A DNA stretch of 64,000 nt from an uncultured Anaerotignum sp. GTDB taxonomy: Bacteria; Bacillota; Clostridia; Lachnospirales; Anaerotignaceae. The stretch lies in assembly GCF_905212195.1 (NCBI RefSeq), contig NZ_CAJMDQ010000001.1, positions 1 to 64,000 on the forward strand, written 5' to 3'. The notes under the pieces are model-generated. The model searched no databases. It saw nothing but the letters and a program-made list of their open reading frames with translations, and was not told where the DNA came from. Position 1 is the stretch's first letter. Every line of letters starts with the position of its first letter. Both the position numbers and the translations under genes were made by a program. Of the stretch, positions 44,337 through 52,068 are shown one piece after another.

Positions 44337-44792
44337 TTGAAAATTGCCAGACATGCGAAAATATTGGAACTGATCGAAAAATACGATATTGAAACCCAGG
44401 ACGAATTGGCGCAGAAACTGTGTGAAGAAGGCTTTATGGTTACACAGGCAACTGTTTCCAGAGACATCCGGGAAATGAAGCTGACAAAAATCGCCACTGA
44501 GCGGGGAAAACAGAAATATTCTGTCATTACCGGCAATGATACGGAAATTACAGAACGTTTGACACGTGTATTCAAAGAAGCAGTTGTAAAAATGGACTAT
44601 GCACAGAATATGATTGTTATCAAAACTCTGGAAGGTATGGGCATGGCAGTAGCAGTTGCGCTGGATAACATGCAGAACCCGGAAATCCTGGGTACCATTG
44701 CCGGGGACGATACCGTATTCTGCGTAGTCAGAACACATAATCAGGCAGCGGTGATTATTGAAAAGCTGTATCGTATCATTCATAGTGCCTAA
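44337..44792 (+). CDS. argR: Arginine repressor ArgR/AhrC
   Basis: About 151 residues. N-terminal winged helix (ILELIEKYDIETQDELAQKL, VTQATVSRDIREMKL) and C-terminal oligomerisation/arginine-binding domain with GTIAGDDTVFCVV. It should bind ARG boxes when arginine is present and activate catabolic genes. No ATG fits: a GTG at 44328 is only 2 bases from AAAGG, so the TTG at 44337 (spacing about 11) looks better. Gene order argR-recN is conserved in Firmicutes. Confidence 0.92.
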   Translation: MKIARHAKILELIEKYDIETQDELAQKLCEEGFMVTQATVSRDIREMKLTKIATERGKQKYSVITGNDTEITERLTRVFKEAVVKMDYAQNMIVIKTLEGMGMAVAVALDNMQNPEILGTIAGDDTVFCVVRTHNQAAVIIEKLYRIIHSA

Positions 44793-44810
44793 GAAACGGG
44801 GAATGTAAAA

Positions 44811-46490
44811 ATGCTGGAACATTTGCATATCAAAAACGTAGCGCTGATTGCAGAAAGTGAACTGCATTTTGAAAAGGGCCTGAATATCCTCACAGGGGAA
44901 ACAGGCGCCGGAAAATCCATGATCATTGATTCCCTGCATTTCGCACTGGGCGGTCGGGTAAACCGTGATTTCCTGCGGAAGGAAGAACAGTCGGCAGTGG
45001 TGGAAGCTTTGTTTTCCACAGAAAACCCGAAGGTTTCTGTTTTTCTGGAGGAAAACGGTATTCCAGTAGAGGAAGATGGTACATTGCTCATTGCCCGCAC
45101 TATGCAGGCATCAGGAAAAACCGTTGCCCGTGTCAATGGCAGCACCGTTACAGCTGGTATGCTGAAGGAACTGGCAGGAGAATTGCTGGATATTTACGGA
45201 CAGCATGAACATCAGTCATTGCTGAATCCCAGCCGGCATATTCATTTGCTGGATCGTTTTTGCGGGGAAGCATTGGAAGAAAAGCTGGCGGAATACCGCA
45301 AAGAATTCAGCAGAGAAAAAGAACTGAAAAAACAGCTGGAAATGCTCTGTGGGGAAGAAAGCAGCCGCGCCCAGCGCTTAGATATCCTTCAATTCCAGAA
45401 AGAAGAAATTGAAGGGGCCTCTCTGCGTGCTGGTGAGGAAGAAGAACTGCTGGAACAGAAAAAACGTCTGGGCAGTGTGGAAAAGCTTATGCGTTTGTCT
45501 GTGGAAGGGGTGCAGCTCCTTTATGACGGCAGGGAAGGCATGGCTTCTGCCTGCGATAATCTGGGAGAGGCGCTGCGGTGTTTGCAGGAAGCGGCGGCAC
45601 TGGATAATAGTCTGTCAGAACTTTGCGAGCGCATGGACAATGTGTATGCCCAGTTGGAAGACGGCGCAAGAGAATGGAAAAAGTATACCCATTTGCTGGA
45701 AGCAGACCCGGACGCACTGGAAAACATCGAAGAACGTTTGCAGACTATCTACCGCCTGAAAAGAAAATATGGCGGCAGTGTGGAAACGGTTCTGGATTTT
45801 TACCAGAAAGCAGTGCAGGAACTGGATTTTCTGCTGAACAGTGAGGAACGCGCGGCAGAGCTGGAACAGGCGTTGCAGGCAGTTCATGAGCATATGACAG
45901 CCTTGGCTGGAGAAATCACAGCCATCCGGAAAAATACAGCTTTGCAGGTGCAGACACAGGTAGAACAGGCACTGCATGATATGGAAATGGCACAGGCAAG
46001 ATTTTATATTTCCGTAGAAAAACGGGAAAATTTTGCCGCAGACGGTTTGGATAAAGTGGAATTTCTGATTTCTGCCAATGCGGGGGAGGACTTGAAGCCT
46101 CTGGCAAAAATCGCATCCGGTGGGGAAATGTCCCGCGTGATGCTGGCTCTGAAAACAGTGCTGGTGGATGCAGACGAAATTGGAACCTTTATCTTTGACG
46201 AAATCGACACAGGTGTCAGCGGCAAGACTGCCAGAAAAGTTGGGGAAAAAATGAGTCTGCTGGGGAAAAAGCGGCAGATTCTGTGTATTACCCATTTGCC
46301 TCAGATTGCGGCTATGGCAGACAATCATTTTCGCATAGAAAAACATGTGGCGGAAGGGCGAACCACCACAACCGTAGAAACATTAGATGAGAACGCTTCC
46401 TGTCGGGAAATTGCGCGGCTCATGGGCGGTGAGGAAATCACAGAAACCACCATGGCAGCAGCAAGAGAACTGCGGCGGGAAAAACCTTGA
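44811..46490 (+). CDS. recN: DNA repair protein RecN
   Basis: 559 residues. SMC-like ATPase acting at double-strand breaks. Walker A GETGAGKSM near the N terminus, a central coiled coil rich in Glu/Lys/Gln, signature ASGGEMSRVMLALK and Walker B FIFDEIDTGVSG near the C terminus. The length is normal. In Bacillus spoIVB and spo0A follow recN; here a MATE transporter follows. Confidence 0.95.
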   Translation: MLEHLHIKNVALIAESELHFEKGLNILTGETGAGKSMIIDSLHFALGGRVNRDFLRKEEQSAVVEALFSTENPKVSVFLEENGIPVEEDGTLLIARTMQASGKTVARVNGSTVTAGMLKELAGELLDIYGQHEHQSLLNPSRHIHLLDRFCGEALEEKLAEYRKEFSREKELKKQLEMLCGEESSRAQRLDILQFQKEEIEGASLRAGEEEELLEQKKRLGSVEKLMRLSVEGVQLLYDGREGMASACDNLGEALRCLQEAAALDNSLSELCERMDNVYAQLEDGAREWKKYTHLLEADPDALENIEERLQTIYRLKRKYGGSVETVLDFYQKAVQELDFLLNSEERAAELEQALQAVHEHMTALAGEITAIRKNTALQVQTQVEQALHDMEMAQARFYISVEKRENFAADGLDKVEFLISANAGEDLKPLAKIASGGEMSRVMLALKTVLVDADEIGTFIFDEIDTGVSGKTARKVGEKMSLLGKKRQILCITHLPQIAAMADNHFRIEKHVAEGRTTTTVETLDENASCREIARLMGGEEITETTMAAARELRREKP

Positions 46491-46501
46491 GGAAAACCCT
46501 C

Positions 46502-46530
46502 TTGACAAGTAAAATATACATTGCTACAAT
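46502..46530 (+). promoter_or_regulatory. Sigma-A promoter for the MATE gene
   Basis: TTGACA (46502-46507), 17 bases, TACAAT (46525-46530). Confidence 0.78.
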
Positions 46531-46535
46531 GAGTT

Positions 46536-46621
46536 TGTTCATCGGAGGGTGCGTAATACATAAGAGATTACAGCCGGATAAGATGGCAGGTGAAAGTCCT
46601 GCTTCTTATCCGGCTTTTTTT
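46536..46621 (+). promoter_or_regulatory. Structured leader with attenuator terminator before the MATE gene
   Basis: After the promoter comes a hairpin GTAAT/ATTAC (46553-46570) and then a strong terminator: AGCCGGATAAG (46572-46582) pairs with CTTATCCGGCT (46605-46615), with an inner GCAGG/CCTGC pairing, followed by seven T residues. Because it lies between promoter and gene, most transcripts would stop unless an alternative fold forms. ATCGG just upstream could compete for the CCGGAT arm. I match it to no known riboswitch class. Confidence 0.65.
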
Positions 46622-46637
46622 GTGAAAGGAGAAGCCT

Positions 46638-47981
46638 ATGACACAGGAATTTTCGTTGACAGAAGGAAAAATCAGTACCACATTGCTGCGGTTTGCAGTG
46701 CCATTTTTGCTTGCCAGTTTTCTGCAGGCGTTATATGGCGCAGCAGATTTGTATGTAGTAGGGCGTTTTGATACAGCGGCTGGGGTATCGGCTGTTGCCA
46801 TTGGCAGTCAGGTTATGCAGACCATTACAGGTATTATACTGGGGATTTCTACCGGCGGTACGGTTCTGCTGGGCAGATGTATCGGTGAAGCAAATCCCAG
46901 AGGGGCAGCAAAAGCAGTGGGAACCATAGCGTCATCCTTTTTGTTGCTGGCAGTGATTTTAACGCCGTTGATGCTGTTTTTGACGGAATCTATTGTGACT
47001 GCTATGGAAACACCTCTGGAAGCGGCGGAAGCAGCCAAAGCATATATTTTTACCTGTTCCGCAGGGATTCCTTTTATCATTGGCTATAATGCAGTCAGCG
47101 GTATTTTCCGCGGACTGGGTGATTCTAAAACACCTGTGTATTTTATATTGATTGCCTGCATTGTGAATATTGGCGTAGACTTTTTGCTGGTAGGCGGTTT
47201 TGGTATGGGTGCTGAAGGGGCTGCCATTGCGACGGTTGCTGCACAGGCCATCAGCTTTTTCGCCGCACTGCTATATATTAGAAAGAAAGGGTTTTCCTTT
47301 CCTGTGTATAAAAGGGATTTTATCCCTGACCCACAGTCGGCGCTGCGTATCTGGAAAGTGGGCTTGCCTCTGGCATTGCAGGATGCATTGGTCAATATTT
47401 CTTTTTTGGTTATCACAGCCATTGTGAATACATTGGGGCTGGTGCCTTCGGCTGCGGTAGGTGTTGTGGAAAAAATCATCATTTTCGCAATGCTGCCGCC
47501 TACATCCTTTGCTTCGGCTGTTGCCGCCATGACAGCCCAGAATCTGGGGGCAGGAAAAGCAGACCGGGCACGAAAAACATTGTGGTTCGGCATTGGATAT
47601 GCATTGGTCTTTGGTGTTTTGTTCTGCATATACTGTCAATGGAACCCGGAAAGCATCACAGGGATATTTTCCAAAGAGGCAGAGGTGGTCAGCGCAGCGG
47701 CAGATTACCTGCGATCCTATTCCATTGACTGCATTCTGGTTGCCTTTATTTTCTGCATGAACTCCTATTTCAGTGGCTATGGAAAATCGGTGATTTCTTT
47801 TGCCCACAGCATGCTGGCAACCTTTGGTGTGCGTATTCCGGCTACAGCGTTTCTGAGCCGTTACGCAGGGGAATCGCTGTATGTCATGGGGCTGGCATCT
47901 CCTTTGGCGACCTTTGTTTCGCTGGTGATTTGTCTGTTTTTCCTGCGTTATCTGCATCGGAAAACCGTTGGAATTTTGTAA
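46638..47981 (+). CDS. MATE family efflux transporter
   Basis: 447 residues with 12 predicted membrane helices in two homologous halves. SLTEGKISTTLLRFAVPFLLA at the N terminus and QALYGAADLYVVGRF are typical; the second half has PLALQDALVNISFLVITAIVN. It probably exports organic cations or drugs by Na+ or H+ antiport. AAAGGAG precedes the ATG. Expression is likely controlled by premature termination in the leader. Confidence 0.9.
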   Translation: MTQEFSLTEGKISTTLLRFAVPFLLASFLQALYGAADLYVVGRFDTAAGVSAVAIGSQVMQTITGIILGISTGGTVLLGRCIGEANPRGAAKAVGTIASSFLLLAVILTPLMLFLTESIVTAMETPLEAAEAAKAYIFTCSAGIPFIIGYNAVSGIFRGLGDSKTPVYFILIACIVNIGVDFLLVGGFGMGAEGAAIATVAAQAISFFAALLYIRKKGFSFPVYKRDFIPDPQSALRIWKVGLPLALQDALVNISFLVITAIVNTLGLVPSAAVGVVEKIIIFAMLPPTSFASAVAAMTAQNLGAGKADRARKTLWFGIGYALVFGVLFCIYCQWNPESITGIFSKEAEVVSAAADYLRSYSIDCILVAFIFCMNSYFSGYGKSVISFAHSMLATFGVRIPATAFLSRYAGESLYVMGLASPLATFVSLVICLFFLRYLHRKTVGIL

Positions 47982-48062
47982 GAAAATCATAACAAAACCA
48001 TAACAAAAAACGAATGATTTTCTGTTATGCTATAAAGAAATATGGCAAGGAGGATGGAAAAG

Positions 48063-48248
48063 ATGAAAAACAAGCATTTGTGGCTGGCTCTGGGGGAGGG
48101 CCTGCTGTTTATGATACTTTTCTTGCATCGCTATGAGCTGGAGTGGATGTGTTGGGTACAGATGCTGATTTGTATCATTGTCGGCATCAAAGTTCTGGAT
48201 CATTTGCGTGCATTTTATGAAGACAGAAGAATGATTGGGAAAAAATAA
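48063..48248 (+). CDS. Small two-helix membrane protein of unknown function
   Basis: 61 residues. Two hydrophobic segments (LWLALGEGLLFMILFL and WVQMLICIIVGIKVL) with basic ends. No family recognised. AAGGAGG (48047-48053) favours the ATG at 48063 over in-frame ATGs at 48042 and 48054. The upstream gap contains an inverted repeat AGAAAATCA (47981-47989)/TGATTTTCT (48015-48023). A long terminator follows. Confidence 0.55.
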   Translation: MKNKHLWLALGEGLLFMILFLHRYELEWMCWVQMLICIIVGIKVLDHLRAFYEDRRMIGKK

Positions 48249-48250
48249 AA

Positions 48251-48301
48251 AAAACCCTTTTGCTGCGGAAAGCAATCTTTCCGCAGCAAAAGGGTTTTTT
48301 A
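48251..48301. terminator. Bidirectional terminator between converging genes
   Basis: A near-perfect stem of about 20 base pairs: AAACCCTTTTGCTGCGGAAAG (first 20 shown in part) pairs with CTTTCCGCAGCAAAAGGGTTT around CAAT. Tails are T-rich on both strands, serving the small membrane gene and the XRE gene. Confidence 0.9.
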
Positions 48302-48306
48302 CGTGA

Positions 48307-48720
48307 TCAATCTTTGCGATATTCTTTTTCCGTCTGTGCAACACGCAGCAAAGAAGATTTTTCCATTGTGTTTTCTTCTTTTCGCATAGCGTCGCGGTCT
48401 AACAACCACTGCATATACATGAGCAGTTCTTCCCGGCTGCTCTTGCTCAGCTGTGCGTAATAAGTTTGGAATCGGTTAAATTCTATGGAATCATCATCTA
48501 CCATATAAGGATGGCGGATATCGTTGACCCCCAGAAGATAGTCCAAAGAAACATCAAAAATAGATGCAATTTTTTTTAAATCAGGGATGGAGGGCTGATT
48601 GCGTCCGGATTCATAGTTAGCAATGGCAGTGTAGCCATAGTTTAACATTTCGCCTAATTTTACCTGTGTCAGTTTTTTTTCTTTTCGCAGCATTTTCAGC
48701 CGGTCTTTAAATTCCTGCAA
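48307..48720 (-). CDS. XRE-family helix-turn-helix repressor
   Basis: 137 residues. An HTH_3 domain at the N terminus (FKDRLKMLRKEKKLTQVKLGE, YTAIANYESGRNQPSIPDLKK) and a C-terminal helical region (FNRFQTYYAQLSKSSREELL). The frame is open to an ATG at 48741, but GAGGTGA lies inside that extension and fits a TTG start at 48720. The gene diverges from the cysteine desulfurase gene. A near-palindrome overlaps its likely promoter, suggesting self-repression. Its target is unknown. Confidence 0.85.
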   Translation of the reverse strand: MQEFKDRLKMLRKEKKLTQVKLGEMLNYGYTAIANYESGRNQPSIPDLKKIASIFDVSLDYLLGVNDIRHPYMVDDDSIEFNRFQTYYAQLSKSSREELLMYMQWLLDRDAMRKEENTMEKSSLLRVAQTEKEYRKD

Positions 48721-48759
48721 TCTGCTCACCTCGTTTTTCATTTTTTCTTTTGCAGAATT

Positions 48760-48775
48760 GACTACTATAATAGTC
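48760..48775. promoter_or_regulatory. Possible operator for the XRE regulator
   Basis: GACTACTATAATAGTC is a 16-base near-palindrome (GACTAnTATAnTAGTC). On the minus strand it overlaps a candidate -10 TATTAT, spaced 17 bases from TTAACC (48791-48796 region). Confidence 0.45.
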
Positions 48776-48906
48776 AGTTTTTATTATAGGGTTAATACAG
48801 AACCGAGAAAAGGCATTGTCACAGATAGAAAAATATTTTTGCTAATGTTTGCAAATTGCAAAAAATTATACAGTGGTTCGTTTTTTCACTAATTTTTTAA
48901 TTCCTA

Positions 48907-48935
48907 TTGACAAACTATGAAAAGTATGGTACATT
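48907..48935 (+). promoter_or_regulatory. Sigma-A promoter for the cysteine desulfurase gene
   Basis: TTGACA (48907-48912), 17 bases, TACATT (48930-48935), about 70 bases before the start codon. Confidence 0.75.
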
Positions 48936-49006
48936 TAATTCACATAAAGCATATAAGAATACTATGATATATAAAATGATAATTTGATTTAGAGGAGGAC
49001 AAGACT

Positions 49007-50188
49007 ATGGCAACAAAAATTTATATGGATCATGCAGCAACAACTCCCGTCAGAAAAGAAGTTCTGGAAGCAATGCTTCCTTATTTTACAGAATATTATG
49101 GAAACGCATCCGGTATTTACGGCATTGCCAAGGAAAGCAAAAAGGCAATGGAAAAAGCGAGAGAACAGGTGGCAGCTGCCATCAATGCACAGCCTTCTGA
49201 AATCTATTTTACAGCAGGCGGTTCCGAAAGTGACAATATGGCACTGCGGGGTGTAGCTGAAGCACTGAAGGATAAAGGTAATCATATTATTACCACAAAA
49301 ATTGAACATCATGCCATTTTGCACACCTGTGAATATCTGGAAAAACATGGTTTCCGTGTAACATATCTGGATGTAGATGCAGACGGCAAAGTCAGACTGG
49401 AAGATCTGGAAGCGGCTATCTGTCCAGAAACCATTCTCATTTCTGTGATGTTTGCCAACAATGAAATCGGCACCATCGAACCCATTGCGGAAATCGGAAA
49501 ACTGGCACATGAAAAAGGTATCTACTTCCACACAGACGCTGTACAGGCAATGGGTCATGTTCCCATTGATGTGGAAGAAATGCACATTGACCTGCTGTCC
49601 ATCAGCGGTCATAAACTGGGTGCACCAAAAGGCATCGGCGCCATTTATATCCGTAAAGGCGTACGTATCACACCTTTGATCTTCGGCGGTGCACAGGAAA
49701 AGAAAATGCGTGCAGGCACAGAAAATATCCCCGGTATTGTAGGTCTGGGCAAGGCAGTGGAACTGGCTGCCGCAGAACTGCCAGAAACAAGAGCAACACT
49801 GGAAAAAATGCGTGACAGACTGATTCACGGCATTCTGGAAGCTATTCCTTACAGCAAACTGAATGGTCATCCTACAGATCGTCTGCCGGGCAACTGCAAC
49901 ATATCCTTTGAATTTATCGAAGGTGAATCCATGCTGCTGCTGTTAGACGCTTTGGGCGTAGCGGCATCCAGCGGTTCCGCTTGCACATCCGGTTCTCTGG
50001 ATCCTTCCCATGTGCTTCTGGCCATCGGCCTGCCTCATGAAAAAGCTCATGGTTCTTTAAGACTCACATTGGATACAGACAACACAGAGGAAGAAATTGA
50101 TTTTATTTTGGAAAAACTGCCTCAGATTGTTGCAAGACTGCGGGAAATGTCTCCCCTTTACGAAGAAATCAGCAAACAGGCAAAATAA
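49007..50188 (+). CDS. nifS: Cysteine desulfurase (NifS/IscS type)
   Basis: 393 residues. PLP enzyme that takes sulfur from cysteine for Fe-S clusters and thiolated tRNA. IYMDHAATTPV at the N terminus, HTDAVQAMGH, SGHKLGAPKGIGA with the PLP lysine, and the mobile loop SSGSACTSGSLDPSHVL with the catalytic Cys. AGAGGAGG site upstream. It is followed by an IscU-like scaffold gene and then mnmA. No iscR-type regulator is adjacent; an XRE gene diverges instead. Confidence 0.95.
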   Translation: MATKIYMDHAATTPVRKEVLEAMLPYFTEYYGNASGIYGIAKESKKAMEKAREQVAAAINAQPSEIYFTAGGSESDNMALRGVAEALKDKGNHIITTKIEHHAILHTCEYLEKHGFRVTYLDVDADGKVRLEDLEAAICPETILISVMFANNEIGTIEPIAEIGKLAHEKGIYFHTDAVQAMGHVPIDVEEMHIDLLSISGHKLGAPKGIGAIYIRKGVRITPLIFGGAQEKKMRAGTENIPGIVGLGKAVELAAAELPETRATLEKMRDRLIHGILEAIPYSKLNGHPTDRLPGNCNISFEFIEGESMLLLLDALGVAASSGSACTSGSLDPSHVLLAIGLPHEKAHGSLRLTLDTDNTEEEIDFILEKLPQIVARLREMSPLYEEISKQAK

Positions 50189-50247
50189 TATAGAGAAAAA
50201 AGAGAAGGTTATCAATTGATTGTTTAAATACACAGGAGGAATTTTTT

Positions 50248-50685
50248 ATGGAATACAGTGCAAAAGTAATGGATCATTTTATGAATCCCAGAAACGTAGG
50301 CGAAATTGAAGATGCCAGCGGTGTTGGTACTGTTGGTAACGCAAAGTGCGGCGATATTATGAAGGTATATCTGCAGATTGAAGACGGCATCATTCAGGAT
50401 GCAAAATTCAAAACATTTGGCTGTGGTGCGGCAGTGGCTACCAGCTCCATGGCAACAGAACTGGTGAAAGGCAAAACCATTCAGCAGGCGTTGGAAGTAA
50501 CAAATAAAGCAGTTATGGAAGCTCTGGATGGCCTGCCCTCTGTGAAGGTACACTGTTCCTGCTTGGCAGAAGAAGCGCTCCACGCAGCACTTTGGGATTA
50601 TGCAGAAAAAAATCATATCGTTATCGAAGGTTTGAAAAAACCTGTCAATGACATTGATGAACTCCATCATCATACAGAAGAATAA
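50248..50685 (+). CDS. nifU: Fe-S cluster assembly scaffold (IscU/NifU N-domain)
   Basis: 145 residues. The three scaffold cysteines are in GNAKCGDIM, TFGCGAAVATSS and VHCSCLAEEAL, with the Asp after the first. It accepts sulfur from the upstream desulfurase. ACAGGAGGAA precedes the ATG. A terminator follows, so mnmA has a separate promoter. Confidence 0.95.
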   Translation: MEYSAKVMDHFMNPRNVGEIEDASGVGTVGNAKCGDIMKVYLQIEDGIIQDAKFKTFGCGAAVATSSMATELVKGKTIQQALEVTNKAVMEALDGLPSVKVHCSCLAEEALHAALWDYAEKNHIVIEGLKKPVNDIDELHHHTEE

Positions 50686-50695
50686 ATGAAATCAA

Positions 50696-50732
50696 AAAGT
50701 CCGATTCTCTTTCGGGAGCATCGGACTTTTTC
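50696..50732 (+). terminator. Terminator after the scaffold gene
   Basis: AAAAGTCCGAT pairs with ATCGGACTTTT; the inner TCTC/GGGA extends it; a T-rich tail follows. Confidence 0.85.
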
Positions 50733-50757
50733 TGTATTTGGAAAGAGAAGGAAAGCC

Positions 50758-50786
50758 TTGTTTCCCAATGGGGAATATGGTACCAT
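50758..50786 (+). promoter_or_regulatory. Candidate promoter for mnmA
   Basis: TTGTTT (50758-50763), 17 bases, TACCAT (50781-50786). Confidence 0.45.
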
Positions 50787-50827
50787 GAGAAACGAAAAAC
50801 GAAAATAACATAAGGTCGGTGAAACCA

Positions 50828-51934
50828 TTGTCAAAAGGAAAAGTAATTATTGGAATGTCTGGCGGCGTAGATAGTTCTACAGCTGCTTATTTGTTAAAAG
50901 AAGAAGGGTATGAAGTGATCGGCGTCACCATGGGTATGTGGCAGGAGCCGGGAGAAACAGAAGGCTGCGGCAATCTTTCCGCAGTGAAAGATGCTTCCCG
51001 TGTGGCGGAAAAGCTTGGAATCGAATTCCATGTTTTGGATTTTCGGAAAGAATTCCGCGAAAATGTTGTGGATTACTTCATCAACAGTTATGAAAGAGGC
51101 ATGACTCCCAATCCTTGCATTGCCTGCAACCGCCATGTAAAATGGGCAGCATTGCTGCAATATGCCAATGAGATTGGGGCAGACTATATTGCAACAGGAC
51201 ATTATGCCCGCATTGAAAAACACCCTGTCACAGGCAGATACTCCATCAAAGCGTCTGTAACAGAGGCAAAAGACCAGACTTATGCCCTGTATCGCCTGAC
51301 ACAGGAACAGCTGGCAAGAACATTGATGCCTGTTGGATTCTATGAAAAGGATGAAATCCGAAAAATCGCTGCTAATATTGATGACTTTATTGCGAAAAAA
51401 GGAGATAGTCAGGATATCTGTTTCATCCCTGACGGAGATTATGGTGCCTTTCTGGAACGGGAAAGAGGAAAAAATCATTGCCCGGGAAATTTCGTAGACA
51501 TGGAAGGAAAGGTATTGGGACAGCATAAAGGTCTGATTTACTATACCGTTGGACAGCGGAAAGGTCTGGGCATTGCCTTTGGTAAACCCATGTATGTATA
51601 TGGTTTGGATGTGGACAAGAACGAAGTCATCCTTTGTGATAACGAAACCCTTTTCTCCAGAACTGTATATGCAAACCAGATCAACTGCATGTCTGTACCG
51701 GAATTTACAGACGGGATGCGTTTCCGCGGAAAAATCCGTTACAGCCACAAAATGGCAGACTGTACCGTGCGTATGGTAGGAGAGGATTTGCTGGAATGTA
51801 CCTTTGATGAGCCCCAGAGAGCCATTACACCGGGACAGGCTTTGGTGCTTTATGACGGGGAATACGTGGCTGGCGGCGGTACCATTTTAGGGGCGAAATT
51901 ACCAATTAATCAAAGAAAGAACGAAGCTGAATAA
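50828..51934 (+). CDS. mnmA: tRNA-specific 2-thiouridylase MnmA
   Basis: About 368 residues. PP-loop enzyme that thiolates U34 of Lys, Glu and Gln tRNAs. GMSGGVDSSTAAYLL is the PP-loop; the catalytic Cys pair is in NPCIACNRHVKW and GDSQDICFIPDG. The C-terminal part has the VGQRKGLG segment. A GTG at 50819 and a TTG at 50828 are possible starts. The TTG gives the usual MSKGKVIIGMSGG start and is preceded by GGTGA. The desulfurase two genes upstream could be its sulfur donor. Confidence 0.94.
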   Translation: MSKGKVIIGMSGGVDSSTAAYLLKEEGYEVIGVTMGMWQEPGETEGCGNLSAVKDASRVAEKLGIEFHVLDFRKEFRENVVDYFINSYERGMTPNPCIACNRHVKWAALLQYANEIGADYIATGHYARIEKHPVTGRYSIKASVTEAKDQTYALYRLTQEQLARTLMPVGFYEKDEIRKIAANIDDFIAKKGDSQDICFIPDGDYGAFLERERGKNHCPGNFVDMEGKVLGQHKGLIYYTVGQRKGLGIAFGKPMYVYGLDVDKNEVILCDNETLFSRTVYANQINCMSVPEFTDGMRFRGKIRYSHKMADCTVRMVGEDLLECTFDEPQRAITPGQALVLYDGEYVAGGGTILGAKLPINQRKNEAE

Positions 51935-51981
51935 AGATTTTGTATATATTTTCAAAAACTGCTATTTGTCGCATTTTGTAA

Positions 51982-52010
51982 TTGCATGGAACCATTGTTT
52001 GTGGTATCAT
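51982..52010 (+). promoter_or_regulatory. Sigma-A promoter for the Na/Pi cotransporter gene
   Basis: TTGCAT (51982-51987), 17 bases, TATCAT (52005-52010). Confidence 0.6.
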
Positions 52011-52068
52011 GTTTGATGGTATATAAACAAGGGTTATGTTCTATAAGAAAAATTTATGGGAGGCAGCG

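Noticed and set aside
46536..46621. Cobalamin or TPP riboswitch for the MATE leader
   Set aside because: AGGTGAAAGTCCTG recalls a cobalamin element and GGGTGC a TPP element, but the leader is far too short and the essential boxes (GCCACTG; the second TPP arm) are absent.
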